Source: Kingdonia uniflora
Lineage: Eukaryota > Streptophyta > Magnoliopsida > Ranunculales > Circaeasteraceae
DNA: 64,000 nt
NCBI GenBank assembly: GCA_014058105.1
Contig: JACGCM010002205.1
Location: 1,612,001 to 1,676,000, forward strand
Direction of reading: 5' to 3'
The translations under genes and the position numbers were made by a program. Below the pieces are notes generated by a model. The model worked only from the letters and a program-made list of their open reading frames with translations. It did not search any database and was not told the origin of the DNA. Of this stretch, positions 10,806 to 23,240 are shown in pieces. The first letter of the stretch is position 1; each line of letters begins with the position of its first letter.

Positions 10806-12762
10806 TTGAAATTGCTTCTGACAGTAGTGAAGGGTCTAACATCTTTTGAATCGTTACGTACAGTCAACAATGTGGTTTATGACACATTTAAATCAGCATG
10901 TGCTACAATGGGACTTTTAGAAGATGATAAAGAGTGGATTTATTGCTTAGATGAAGCCGTTATTATGCAGACTGGATATCAGCTAAGAAGATTATTTTGT
11001 GTTATTTTAGCCGAGTGTAATCCTATTGACCCCCAACAACTGTGCAACAAATTCTGGATAAATATTTGTGATGATCTAGCGTATAAGATGAAAAAACAAT
11101 TTCATATTTTGAATCCAACCGAAGATGAAATTAATGATTATGGCCTATATCTGGTGGATCAAATGTTATTCGAAGCAGGGAAAATACTGCAAGATTTTCC
11201 TCTAATGAGGTCATTTAAAGGTAACTGGGGTACATTAACTGAAAATAAACTTATATTGGAGCAAAAGAAGTTCCAATCCGATAAACTACTAGCAGGTGCT
11301 CTTTCCAATGTGAACCGCTTGAATAATGCTCAAAAGCAAGTTTACGATACTATTGTTCAGTTTGTGCTAAGCAACAAAGGATTTATTTTCTTCTTAAATG
11401 GAGCAGCCGGGACTGGAAAGACCTTTGTTTATAATACAATTGCGGCCACTCTACGTAAAAAGAAAAATATTGTAATAATGGTCACAAGCTCAGGTACTGT
11501 GTCGTTGCTTCTTGTTGGTGGCAGAACAGCCCATTCAACCTTTCGCATCCCGATAAATGTGGTTGAAAATTCCAAGTGTGGATTAACAAAACAATCTATT
11601 CACGTAGAATTGTTTAGAGAAGCCAAGCTTATCATATGGGATGAGGTTCCTATGCAACATAAATATTGCGTGGAAATAGTTGAGCGAGCACTGAGAGATG
11701 TCCGCAACGACAGTAGGCCTTTCGGTGGGATTACAGTCTTACCTGGTGGAGACTTTCGTCAAATCCTCCTAGTTGTACCTAAAGGTGGTCGTAAGCAAAT
11801 TGTTTCAGCATCTTTGCGAAGATCGTTGCTCTGGCGACATGTTCAATTTCTAACGTTGGTTAATAATATGCGATTGGATTATGCTGCACCTGAGAACAAA
11901 CTATTCGCTGAGTTTCTGATGCAGGTAATTTAATCCTGAAGTTATTTTTTCTAACATTAAGTTTACTACCTAATTCATGAACTAATTCCTTAGGTTGGAT
12001 CCAATCCCGAAGAGATTGTACAATTGCCAATAGCAATCCATAATTTAGAAACTGTCTGAGACCTCATACTTTCAATCTACCCACGTTTAAATGTATCTAT
12101 CAAAAGGACAAGATGATTTTATAACCAGGCAAACAATTATGTCCGCACAAAATGATTACGTTAGCTCCATCAACGATGAAGCTTTAAATATGCTTCCTGG
12201 AGAATCGATAACTTATTTAGCGGCAGATAAAATTCAAGAAAATGAGGCAGTTGATAGTACATATGACAATCGGTACCCAAGTGAGTATTTGAACAGTCTT
12301 GAACCTCCTGGCTTGCCACTGTTCAAGCAGAAACTCAAAGTGGGATGCCCTATAATGTTAGTTCGAAATCTGTCTCCTAAAGATGGGTTTTGCAATGGAA
12401 CACGATTAATTATTGTCTGGTGTGGGACACGGATTATTGAGGCCAAGATTCTAACTGGTGCACATTCAGGAAAATTAGTTTTTATTCCATGCATTTCCTT
12501 GACACCGTCAACTACGGAATTGCCTTTCCAAATGACACGGCGATAATTTCCCGTACAGTTGTCATATGCAATGACAATTAACAAATCTTAGGGCCAGTCA
12601 GTTAAATATGTTGGGCTAGATTTACGAACCTCAGTCTTTTCTCATGGACAATTGTATGTCGCACTATCAAGATGTACTTCTGCTAGCAGAATAAGTGTAT
12701 TACTTCCACCCAATGTTTCACACCATACAGCGAATATTGTTTACCCCAAAGTTATCTTATAG
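10806..12762 (+). pseudogene. Pif1-like helicase domain of the Helitron, with a 69-base intron
   Basis: The longest open segment (10806-11933) holds Walker A 'GAAGTGKTF' (about 11400-11426), Walker B 'LIIWDEVPM' (about 11630-11657) and motif III 'PGGDFRQIL'. The open frame runs into an intron at 11925-11993 (GCAG|GTAATT...CCTTAG|GTTGG). It then continues to '[13 protein letters not shown]', 'AMTINKS*GQS' and '[11 protein letters not shown]' (motifs V and VI). The Gln of the 'KSQGQS' motif is TAG. The final codons end TTATAG at about 12757-12762, beside a potential further donor (GTACGT). Confidence 0.88.
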
Positions 12763-15060
12763 GTACGTATATATTTATATGTTACATTTGTAAAGCTTAT
12801 AGTTTTAATATTTTCCGTCACAAATGACTCATATAAATTTATTAATTTCTACAGGCACTTGAAGACTATTTTCGCGTTGAAGAAAAATTGTTTGATTTGC
12901 ATAAAATGTTGCATGCTAAACCGATAAGAACTCTCACATATAAAATTAAAAGAATTTTTAATTTTTTAAAATATAATTTATTACTACTAAACTATTTTAT
13001 TTAATTTTTACAGAAATGGGTTGAGCTTCACTTCAAAAGTACACCCAGCAAGTACTTCATATTAGATATCAGGACTTATTGTTTGCTCAATTTTCAACCA
13101 GGATGGGGAAAAGTTGTCTTCAAATCTAAAGATTGATCAAAAAGTCCAAGAGTCTCAGAAAAACTTATTTATATATTTTTTATGTTACGCATATTTTTTG
13201 ATGTCACGTTTATGCATTGATCCAAAATTGGTCGAACTATAGTCAGTTACAATTTTTTAAAACAATGTTAAGTTTGATAGGCTTTATTTCTACTGATATT
13301 TTTTTTAGTTGTAATGCTAAATGTGGATCTCCTAAATTATGAACTGGAGAGGAAGGCTTCTTTATTTTATTTTTTTGTAAACCTCATGCCTCTCACGTAG
13401 CGTCTCCCCCAAAATCGATGGTAATCCTCCTACATTTTGTACTGCAACTCCAAGGTAATTCTCTTATTTCATATATTTCCTATAACAATGTCGTTTGTTT
13501 TTGTTTAAACTTGATGTTATTCGTACAGATTTTACTCGATGAGAGAATATCCCATAAAATATTCGAAGAATCTACCGAAGCATAAACGCCAATTGATTGT
13601 AAGCCACTCCTCTAATACAAACTTTATGTTCTTTTATAATCTGGCAGTGACTTGATCCTACCGAAGCGGTTTGGGCCATAAGAATTTGGATAAGATAAGA
13701 ATCTTGCTACTTAATGTGCGCCTTCGTTCAAGGTAAATATTTGTATTGAGATTCATTTGCATTATACATTTACTTCAGGCTATTATGTAAGTTTTTTCTT
13801 TATGATTGTGTTGTTGATATACAAGTATTTCACTGTATTGAAAAGATATGCTCTTTGAATCTCAAGTAAAATTCTTCGAAAATGAAGTACCCATTTATAG
13901 TTTTAATATATTAAAATCTGAAGTTGTGGCATGTCCTCATTTCATAATCATGTATTTTATTATTGAGCCTAACTTGCTCTATTAACCATCCATTCATTGT
14001 CACAGTAAACTTTCACTAGCCATGAGGGGAACAGCTTCACATGCAAGTGTAGATCTAAGCAATAAAGGTATTATCTTCATCTACTCATTCTTACATGTAA
14101 AATATCTTTGGTCATTACGGTTAGTAACGCAGATACTGTAAGGGTTGTCGAGACATAATAAGTATTAATTACTTTAAAGGAATCTGCATCTATATTGTTA
14201 TTTCTAACAATTCTATTCATTCAATTTTTCAATAATCAAAATACAGCGGTTATATGTCCCCTAAATATGTTATGCAATGAAAATTCTCTTAAAAGTCTGG
14301 TATATTTAGTTTCGGCCATTATGTAAGTTTTTGCTTTATGATTGTGTTGTTGATATATAAATATTTCACTGTATTGAAAAGATATGCTCTTTGAATCTCA
14401 AGTAAAAATTCCTGAAAACAATGTACCCATTTACAGTTCTAATATATGGGAATCTGAAGTTGTGGCATATCCTCATTTCATGACCATATATTTTATTATT
14501 GAGGCTCTGAAAAATTTATATATTTTTCTCCTATTGTGGGATAACTTGCTCTTTTACTCTTCTATTCATTATCACAACAAACTTTCACTAGCCATGAGGG
14601 GAATAACTTCACATGCAAGTGTTGATCTGAGCAATAAAGGTATTATCTTCATCTACTTATTTATACATGCATAATATCTTTGGTCATTACGGTTAATAGC
14701 ACAGATACTGTAAGGGTTGTCAGGACATATTAAGTATTAATTACTTTAAAGGAATCTGCATCTACATTGTTATTTCTAACAGTTCTATTCATTTAATTCA
14801 ATAATCAAAATGTATCGGTTATATGTCCCATGAGTATGCTATGAAAGGAAAATTCTCTGAAAAGTCTTATGTATTCAATTTTGAAGTTTTGTTATTAGAT
14901 ATTGTCGCTGGAAAAAAGAACATAAGCATTCATGATTAGGGAGAATAATTGAGCCTTTTGGGATATGTAACTGCATGCCAAAAAATTTCTACAATTTAAT
15001 CTGGATAACCTTCACTTTCCCGCTCATTCCAACTAAGATTTCGTTGTACTTATTTTCAGA
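12763..15060 (+). repeat. Tandem duplication of ~540 bases (13777-14863) in non-coding Helitron DNA
   Basis: The block 'TTATGTAAGTTTTT.CTTTAT' through 'GAAAATTCTCT.AAAAGTCT' occurs at about 13780-14310 and again at about 14320-14865. Each copy contains the short exon-like phrase 'CTAGCCATGAGGGGAA' and a donor-like AAAGGTATTA. No protein family is recognised in either copy. The flanks (12763-13776) hold possible small exons after AG acceptors at about 12855 and 13013, which I cannot assign. Confidence 0.75.
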
Positions 15061-15061
15061 C

Positions 15062-15285
15062 ATAGAAATCATGGAAGGAAAACATAGTGGAAGAGATAGT
15101 TCATCCAAACCTATTTGAACCATATTTTCTCATAGAAATATTGAGGTGTGTCCAAGTAGCATTGTTATATCTGTAGGATTTTTTAGATGATAGACCAACC
15201 ATGCCATCTATACTTTCCATGCTTACGAGGGAAACTGCAACTCTTCCTAGCCCAAAGGAACCTTTTACAAAATGGGGTTTGGTGA
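15062..15285 (+). pseudogene. S-domain (G-type lectin) receptor kinase, C-terminal kinase fragment
   Basis: After a TTTTCAG acceptor the frame reads 'KSWKENIVEEIVHPNL', 'EILRCVQVALLYL*DF', 'LDDRPTMPSILSMLT' and 'TATLPSPKEPF'. This is the final part of kinase subdomain XI and the C-tail of S-locus-lectin kinases ('..IGLLCVQE.P.DRPTM..V..ML.SE...LP.PK.P.F'). Two stops lie in frame: TAG near the start and TAG for the expected Gln after 'ALLYL'. Only about 70 residues of a roughly 800-residue protein are present. Confidence 0.75.
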
Positions 15286-15809
15286 TTTTACTTTTCTGTA
15301 AGTGAAAGTTTATATTTTTATGGTTTTTTTAGCTTCTTTAGATCTGATTTAGTCCCATTTAATTTTAGCTAAAAGAGCTTTACTTGATTCTCAATTTCTT
15401 AGGTTTGCATCATTTTGATGTTCCTGTAAATAGCATAGTCTGATTAGTTGAATTAGTCGAGAGTTGCGTAGTAACCTTTTTTAGTATAAATTTGATGAAT
15501 TGCAGAGCATACATTACGTTAAAGTCGATGATGAGGGCGTATGGCCGTAAGTTGGTAAAAGTGACAAATTTATTTCCCAGTGTTTAGGAACTGCATATCA
15601 CATAGGGCAATGCCGTGATAGTAAATTCGGTGGCTGGCAAGCTAATTTTCCTGTCCTATCTTTAGGTAAAGGGAATTCTAGATCTTACACTTCTACCACA
15701 AGGTTTACTGCGCAATAATAAGTTTCTCCATTGTTTAATAATTATGGATTGGCCCAGGCTTCTATCTTTCCCTTTCATATAATTAAAGTGCTTAATATCC
15801 CTTAAGTGA

Positions 15810-16250
15810 TTGACTATGGGTGGGTTCTCACAGAAGCAAATCTCTTTTCCTTTCTCAAATAATGAGAATCGTGGTGTTTTCCGAGTCCAGCAGCATCTCT
15901 TAGCTCTTCATGAACTAGAGATTGTGGGTTGGTCTATGCTCACATCTTTGCCTAATGGACTTCAATGTCTTACTACCTTAGAAAAATTGACAATCTCTCA
16001 CTTTTCAAAATTACAAGTATTGCCTGAATGGTTTAGGAGACTTTCATCACTTCAGTTCTTAATGATTGGGGAATGTAAAAAGTTAACATCAATGCCTTCC
16101 AAGGAAAAGATGGGACGCCTTACTAAACTGCGAAGGTTGAAAATTTGTTGTTGCCCACTTTTGAAGATAATGTGCTTGAAGGACTGTGGCAGTGAGTGGC
16201 ATAACATATCCCACATTCCATATATTAAAATTGATGATGAAAAAGTTTAA
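15810..16250 (+). pseudogene. CC-NBS-LRR (RGA-like) resistance protein, C-terminal LRR fragment
   Basis: From about 15880 the frame reads LRRs of the CNL type: 'LHELEIVGWSMLTSLPNGLQ', 'LTTLEKLTISHFSKLQVLPE', 'LSSLQFLMIGECKKLTSMP' and 'LTKLRRLKICCCPLLK'. It ends 'GSEWHNISHIPYIKIDDE' and a stop at 16248-16250. The ending '..C....G.EW..I.HIP.I.ID' is the normal C-terminus of RGA-like proteins, so this stop is probably genuine. The NB-ARC and CC parts are absent; an AG acceptor (TCTCACAG, about 15831) may mark the exon start. It is likely a captured last exon. Confidence 0.75.
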
Positions 16251-16777
16251 ACTCTTTAATTAGTACATATCAGGTTAACTTTGTTTCATTTTGATCTTGG
16301 TGTGACATGATATCACATTATCTTCTATTTTAATTTTTTTATATGATAATCCATTTCCATCGATGCAGGATTTATGAATCTGGAAGAGCAATGACATGCC
16401 AAGTGGCACAAAAATGTATATTGGTTAATAGAATTGTAAAGTAATCTTAGTCTAGCTTCTACTTCCCTTCCCAACGAGTATCAAGGCATTATGATTGCAC
16501 CACACTCGGTGAGTTCTGCATCAACTCTGTTCAGCTCTAGTGTTAAATAAATACAAATATTTTTAGCTTTGTATTAAGTTAATTCTATTTTATAGTTTAA
16601 TCAGCCTTTTAGATGGCGGCTGAAGAGAGAGCTTATGAAGAGTATCATCAGGTGGTTGAGGAGAATGTGCAATTCATATGACTAAAAGCTCAAGTGGAGG
16701 TAACTTACATATCAAACCTGCGTAAATAAACATTCTTCTTAGTATGTAGCATAAATCAGTGATTCAAGTGGTTTGCT

Positions 16778-16960
16778 TATGTCCACGTCACTCAACCTAA
16801 ACTTCATCGTCAGTTTCATATCCTTGGAGCTGGGGTAATTGAAGAAGTGTGTATTCAAAGAGATAAAAGATTTGGGTTTATCAGGTTTAACATCCATGAT
16901 GAAGCAGCCTTAGCTATACAGTTGAGCAATGGAAGGCTGGTTTGTTGAAAATCCATGAAG
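16778..16960 (+). pseudogene. UBP1/TIA-like RNA-binding protein, third RRM exon fragment
   Basis: The frame reads '[20 protein letters not shown]', then '[20 protein letters not shown]' and 'SNGRLVC*KSMK', ending at a GTAAAT donor (16960/16961). Plant oligouridylate-binding proteins have 'LHRHFH.LGAGVIE.VRVQRDKGFGFVRY.THAEAALAIQ..N' in RRM3, including the RNP1-like 'KGFGFVRY'. A TGA replaces the Gly of 'CGK'. Upstream at 16613-16696 another exon-like open segment ('MAAEERAYEEYHQVVEENVQ') ends at a GTAACT donor and is unidentified. Confidence 0.75.
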
Positions 16961-19590
16961 GTAAATAAACCAATTTATTAATGATTTGATCTTAACAATG
17001 AATCCAAGTTAGATCCCTATTAGTTGTTGATACTTCTCTATATCAGATCAGATCCAAAATATGACAACAATTTTACATGTTGTGTCATTTTAGTTAAAAA
17101 GGTCAATATTGATTAATAGTTAATGACATTTTTTATCAACAAATCCAACATGGCATGGCCTGTAAATAAGCAAACTTTCTAAATTAGGAAGTTGGTTCCA
17201 CATGGTTTGCATTTATTTTTTATATATAGCGAAGGAACTGGATGAATCTCAATAACAAAATTAACTTAAAATGCAAAATAGGACTATACTCCTACCAAGA
17301 TCAGAGAATGTTTATCCCCTACGTGTAGTTAGCGAGAATTAGTGGTTCTTCTTGGTCAAAGTCTTGATATTAACAATCATTAAGTATTGGTCCTGAATAC
17401 CGTTTTCTTTCTTAATATGTTTATAATTCTTATCAGATCTTATGGAACTAAATGGATCACGTCATTGTAGTTACTAATTTTGTAGTTCATTCTGCTAAAT
17501 TTGTTATTGATTAACAATGCAGATCTTCTCTTTAAAGGTTATGATTTTAAGTACTATAATCACATACGTACGTTCACATAAAGATAAATATCTTACTGAT
17601 GAACTACATTGTGATGGTTAATTAGTAGTATTGCAAGTTTTTACCCTTAACACTCTTTTTCTTCTGCTAATGTATCAAGTTTTCATTTGATTAAAGCGTC
17701 ATTATTACGATTGATTAACTCTTCTTGATGTAAAGCTACTGATCCAACGCCCAGAGCTCATTTCAATGTTGTACACTCATAATAGTTAAGCTCAATCAGA
17801 GAGATAAATATGGAATCTTTGCTATAAAGCTAGCTGGTAATCAAATGGTTGAGGCAAAAACTCACAGGACTTTACCTTTGTAGGTTTTAAAGATAAGCAA
17901 ATCAGAGCCAGTCATGCCTAAAAAATTACAGCAAGATGTGGTAGAAGTTACAGAGAAATCTCATGTTTAGCTACTTGCAGCAAGGCCATGCTTACTTACA
18001 TGTCAAAAGCAACAGAAGCAACATCATACCTTTCTCTCTCTCTTGGAGGTATTCTCTTATGTCATACTCCATACTTAAGGTAATTAAGGATATTTCACAC
18101 TTTTTGTACTTCCTATTTCTGCATGCAAAAAAATGATTTATGACTACATAATTTTAACATTTTGCACTTAATTCTCTTAGCAATATGTTCAATTTTTATT
18201 TGTCATCTGAAAATTAGGTCTACTTTTGGGTCATATGAGCAAATATATTTTCATTTGCCATCGCCAATTATACTAAAAAATGAAATGTACATTTACATCC
18301 TATTATCAGTTCCAATCTCACAGCTTCTGCTAGAGAAAAAGACTCACAATTCTCACAGTTTATATATATAGTCAATTGATGATATTGAACATACTTTTTG
18401 GGCTTTTTTATACTAGATAGTAAATCCTTACTCTAGACAGAACTTGAATTGGGGCTAGAACATTCAGATCTATAAAAGGTAGATTCTATGGCATTTCAGC
18501 CTAATCCCTAGACCAGAGAAGCTCATAAGTTGTCGGTTACCTATACTAAACACAGCTCATTCAGCATGATATTGTTAAATTAACCTTCAAATACTGAGTA
18601 AAGGAGATCAACATGCAGCTACTATCTCCAGTTAGACTTCTGTAACTAAAATATCCTTTTGACTATTAATGGTTGTCCAAATAGTTGTAAATGTCTTTTC
18701 CAATTAAAAATATATGAGAACTTAGGAATTAACTACAAAAATATTTTGCGTAACAAAGAGAAAAGAGATGTAAGCGGTCATAGCTCTTTCTTTCAAATGA
18801 TTTTGATCTTTGTTGGATTCAGTTTCTTACACCGATGAGAAATAAAGGCATCCAACTACAAAGGTCGCAGAATATTAATTTTTCTTAGAGGGAAAGTTGT
18901 ATCAACTGGGATCAGTTTCTTCTACTAATATATGTACTATACATTGTTTTGATTTGCAATTTTCGGGATAAAACAAGTTCTCCAGTTTGTATGACTATTT
19001 GTGTGGTTCAGACTCTTAGCTCTCTGTATTAAAAGAGAGACGAGGAACACTTGAGATACAGGTTTTTCATTTACAGAATGGGGGGACAGTGTCTACACCC
19101 ACACCCCTCCCTATTTGAGATGTTCTTAGAAACAGTTGTGTGAGCTACTCATTTTAGTCTTCTAAGTATTCGCATTTCATGTAAAGGAAGGAGCCTATGC
19201 AGAAAACAGGAATCTCAAATTATAGTGTATATTTTTTAACCTTTATCTCGGGAATTACAATTTATTGTTAAGGCAGAAAACCCTGTATTGGTGTTTTACA
19301 GTCTGCAATCTCAAAACAATATACAGAGAGAGGTTTAAAGGAATTTCTGAAACATTTAGCCATTAACAGAGCTCAAATAATGCTCATAAACCTAATTCTG
19401 CAAGTCTAATAATATTTTGGTCCTCATGTCTTCTCTTTAATAATATGCCTCTTTCTTCAATAATATACCTCACATCTTTCCAATTCTGACTTCCCATAAC
19501 TTCCATAATTAATATATTGCCTCCATTACCTCCATAATTATTGAATATTAATATTTGTAACTCATACTCTTAATTCTTATTCATTATCTT
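16961..19590. other. Non-coding, AT-rich stretch
   Basis: I see no protein family, RNA gene or long repeat here. Short open segments are A/T-biased and have no recognisable content. A pyrimidine-rich tract near 18035 (TTTCTCTCTCTCTC) is the only simple-sequence feature. Confidence 0.5.
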
Positions 19591-19595
19591 ATCTC

Positions 19596-19603
19596 TATAT
19601 AAA
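19596..19603 (+). promoter_or_regulatory. TATA box of the RING-H2 fragment
   Basis: TATATAAA lies about 220 bases upstream of the first ATG. A plausible untranslated leader follows, with a leader intron (donor CTTG|GTATGTTAAC near 19660, acceptor TTTACAG near 19800). This suggests the fragment was captured together with its promoter. Confidence 0.45.
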
Positions 19604-19824
19604 GATGGATATCATCAATATTTCATCTTATCTTTATACAATTTCCAGAATTTCCCCTCTTGGTATGTTAACCATTTTGGTTCCTTCCAACTTTATTTTT
19701 GGGATTTATATGTTAGTTTTGTTCCTTGCTTTTGCTTTTGTTCCTTTCTTTGTATAGTTAACATTTCAATGGTTATTAATCTCATTGTGCACACTTTACA
19801 GGCATTTTTGTTCATCATCAAAAC

Positions 19825-20480
19825 ATGAACTACACCAACCTTATTGGCTTAGAAAGCCAAATTTCCGATGAACGGGCTGCTCATGTATGTGATATCAAGT
19901 TGTTAGTCAAAATAAACTTGCCAGTGTGATTCAAGTTGTCCATTCTTCCGACAGCGTGCAGCTTATGACTCATAACTCTGAAAATGTAGAAAGAATTTTG
20001 GCTACCGACTTCTTAGGTCTATTAGTAGAGCAGGGGTGCGCAAATGTGATTACACACCTTCGTTTCCAACTTGACAAAATAGATGATATCAACAGTGATG
20101 ATGATTTCTGGGTCAGCCATGAACAAGTGTTCCTAGATTTTACCTTATTGGCCGCAAATGAGACAATCTTGCGTGAATCAACTTAACTGAGTGTGACAAT
20201 GAATGTGGAAATACTTTCTACTTTCAATGAGTATACTAATGTGGCAATTTATATGGCACAAATAGTTTGGGAGCAAGGAGTCGTGATTAATCGCTTAGAA
20301 TCAAATGAGTATGAAGCAACACCATAGACAATGGAACTTACATGTCCAATTTTCCTTGAGCCGTATGTCCAAGGTGCAATTGTGACTACCACTCCCTGCA
20401 AACATATGTTCCATAAGGCATGCCTGCTCCCATGGGTTTTAAATAAAAATGAATGTCCCTATTGCCATTCCCATATTTAG
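19825..20480 (+). pseudogene. RING-H2 zinc-finger (E3 ligase-like) pseudogene
   Basis: The ATG at 19825 opens 'MNYTNLIGLESQISDERAAH', then a frame change leads into 'VVHSSDSVQLMTHNSENVER' and a ~90-residue acidic region. At 20330-20480 a C3H2C3 RING can be read: 'LTCPIFLE', 'TPCKHMFHKACLLPWVLN' and 'NECPYCHSHI'. The second metal-binding Cys of the usual 'CPIC' is Phe, and stops lie at 20184-20186 and just before 'TMELTC'. Ring-type E3 ligases bring E2 enzymes to substrates; this copy should not. It probably belongs to the captured set of the Helitron nest. Confidence 0.75.
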
Positions 20481-23149
20481 GGAAGGCAAGTTACGTAGTG
20501 TTTATTTTTGTTTGGTAATTCAAATTTATTAGTTTCTTTAAGATATTATGCAAGTTTAATATCCTCGATTGTTGTTTGGATATTTCTTTTTTGGTTTAAC
20601 CTTTGTGGTGTTGAGAATATATGCAAGTTTTTTATTTAAGGTACTTTGATGCTTATTTTAATATTGGGCATTTTTTGTCAAATGTACTTTTTATTTTTCT
20701 CTATCATATGTCAATGTGCCGTCAAATGTACTCTTAAGTGTTCTTTCAGCATCTTCTAACTTAGGCCATGATGAACTCTGTGAATGGCACATTGTGATTA
20801 AGCAATGGCTCTATTACACTTATATACTTGGAGTTGTAACAATGACTCATATATTGTGAATGTTTAATTTCTCTCTCTTCAAAATTCACTGACAAGTATT
20901 GCATATACAAAAAATCCTAAAATTTTAATGAAAAAAAAAACTTTGGGAATGGAAACCCGTATTTGGAAATGAACATTTAATTCATATAAGCTAGGTATTA
21001 ACATTCTCATTCTCATTCTCAAACACCAAAAACTACAATCTTTCAATAAATTCCAGTTCTTATATCGGGTTCATTTGAAATGCTACAAAACGTAGATAAA
21101 CTATGTTGTAGATTCTACAAATTAGTTTTTTGCATCTATGGCAATGGCTGTACATTCTCAAGAAAATCTTCAATAAAACACCATTTTAACAAAAAATATT
21201 TGATGATTACTGAACTACTGATTAAACCAACAGATGTAAGTATGTAACCAAAATAGAGTACTATAGAGTTTGTCGAGGTACAGAGTACCCAAATCTTATA
21301 TAACTGACTTATAATTCAAACTGCCTCAAGCACCCTGCTAATATTTTCAGGTACCAATCACCCTAACAAAAAATTATTCACCCTATTTAAATTAATAGCC
21401 ATGCACCAACAGTTACATCAAAATTTGAAATGCTACTTTTCACCATTAACTCATAATCATTCCCATTACTCCAATGTAACTTTAATTCCTAATTAAGCCT
21501 GCAATTACATTAACAATAACTCCCATGTCTCCTAATAGCTCCTAATCATTCCCATTATCATTAACTTTATTTCCCTAACTCTTCATCTTTTCCCATATAT
21601 TCTTTTCACTGTCCTAACAAATTCTCCTCCAAAACAAAACCTCAAACCTGTGTTCTACTCCATAAAACCCTTCTAAATTCTCTTCTTTTGGAAAGTTATT
21701 CCTCGATTTTTCCTAATTGTGAACTCTCAAATTAAGAGTTTAGCTTCATGGGTTTAAATTTTGTTTCCTTCATTACAATATCTTAGCTTTTGATTGCAGC
21801 TTCTAATCGGGTCTCTTTCTCTAAGCATCAAAAAGGTTTGTTTGCTAATACTATAGGTTTATAAGGTTCAAGGTCTTCAATCTAAAGTTTTTTTTATTGT
21901 CAGAGGTGACAGAGGGAAAGTAGACTCTCCCCCAGACCCTACTCAGTAGAAGGTGGACGTTTTAGTTAGCGCAATCAGTCTAACCCCAAAGCCTGCACCT
22001 TCGACACTGTCCAAAAGTTTTGAAGGTAAGTTTTTATATGTATAAAGTTATGGTATTCATGCAATTTATAAGAACACAACAGTATAACAAACATAGATGT
22101 ATGTGTTTCAGTTCATCTTTTCTGGAGAAATTGTTTATGCTGGAACATAGTATAAAAATAATATCAAATTTTCAATTAATAGGAAATCTTTTATTAGGCA
22201 TCTAATGACAACACTTACCAAGCATCTAAAAACAATGGGAACAGAACTAATCGCAACAATATTTGCACATATTACTTCCATTAACTAATATATAAAGTAA
22301 TATGAAATACATATATGATCATTCATTCAAATTGTATGTGTCTACTAAGGCTAACAATATATCACAAAATAATTTTATCATTGAACTTCACTTCCCACCT
22401 TCATTTTTGTTGCTTCATTTTAAAGCCATTGTTAAAGATTTCAAGCCATTTAAAGCCATTGGTAAAGAAGAGTAGGTGTTATTTCTATGAAGCAATGTTC
22501 TTTCTTCTTCTAGGCTACCTTTTAGCGCCTTATGAGTCAATCAAGGATCTTCTTTAAAAGGTAAGATGAAGCCAGAAAGCAAAGCTAGGTAGCCAAGGGG
22601 TGGTTTAAAAGGGGTAGGGCTTTAGTAGTTGTAGTTTGAAGGCATATAAAGAGGGAGCTAGAAAACGTAGCCTAGAAGTATGATTTCGTTATTTAAGGAT
22701 GAAGCCAAACTAAGCAGATTGCCCACTTAAAAAAGGATCACCGAGGTGAGACGACAGTCATTGAAAAAAGGCTTGATGCCTATAGAAATTGTAAGATTGA
22801 GAAGAAACTCTTAAATATGAGAAGAAGAACCAACAAAGAAGGTTAAGTTTAATAAGAACTCATATGTCTATAATTTGTGAAATAACCTTTTACTTTTCCC
22901 GTCTTCCGCTAGGACCCCTATTCTGATCAAATAGGTAACAGTAGTCTCTCCTACCAATATAAAACTGTTCTCTGTAAAATCTTAGAATTAGAACTACGCC
23001 TATTTCTGATACCACCTGTGGTGTAATGTTGTTTACAAGCTCTGATATTCTTTGATTGCCATCTTACATTTGAGAAAACACTTATCTTTCTAATGCCAAC
23101 TCAGGGTTCTTCTGTAGCCATAAGAGTATTACCTTCTCATTAATTTTGG
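20481..23149. other. Non-coding, AT-rich stretch
   Basis: No coding family could be supported. A block at 21900-22020 (GTGACAGAGGGAAAG, then 'GACTCTCCCCCAGACCCTAC') looks like a dispersed repeat but has no pair in the window. The segment at 22430-22470 repeats 'TTTCAAGCCATT'/'TAAAGCCATTG' in a minor way. Confidence 0.4.
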
Positions 23150-23240
23150 TCAATTATACATTAGGCAATAGTGTTTTTTGTATAGACATATTCGCCATTG
23201 TCTGAGGGATAAAGAGGGGCTGGGATTTGTGGGAAGGAGG
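23150..23240 (+). mobile_element. Helitron 5' terminus (unit 2)
   Basis: TCAATTATACATTAGGCAAT is followed by 'AGTGTTTTTTGTATAGACA', 'TTCGCCATTGTCTGAGG' and 'GATAAAGAGGGGCTGGGA'. This matches the 35184 and 38464 ends word for word over most of its length. A CT-rich leader follows (23390-23500), then exon-like segments. The 3' end of the unit was not found. Confidence 0.6.

Larger units (their letters stand above)
7282..12762 (+). pseudogene. Autonomous Helitron Rep-helicase (RepHel), decayed
   Basis: This is a rolling-circle transposase in the + direction. In order: a basic N-terminal region with internal repeats (7282-8280), a Cys-rich finger with 'DVKCIHCSALHWLDEKL' and 'NPRFSQCCFQGKIRLP' (8620-8760), the Helitron_like_N region ('HRIGALLPNQG', 'AQLYIYNPGAALD', 8894-9364), the HUH Rep domain (about 9716-10440) and a Pif1-family helicase (10806-12762) with one intron. 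At least ten stops or frame changes break it, for example TGA near 8041, TAG near 9555, TGA at 9983-9985, TGA near 10131 and TAG near 12588. A live protein would be roughly 1300-1500 residues. The copy cannot act by itself, but it shows that the autonomous family was in this genome. Confidence 0.9.

Noticed and set aside
21900..22020. tRNA-derived SINE
   Set aside because: The block contains CCCCCAGACCCTAC-like words, but no A/B box pair or 3' tail could be recognised and there is no second copy in the window.
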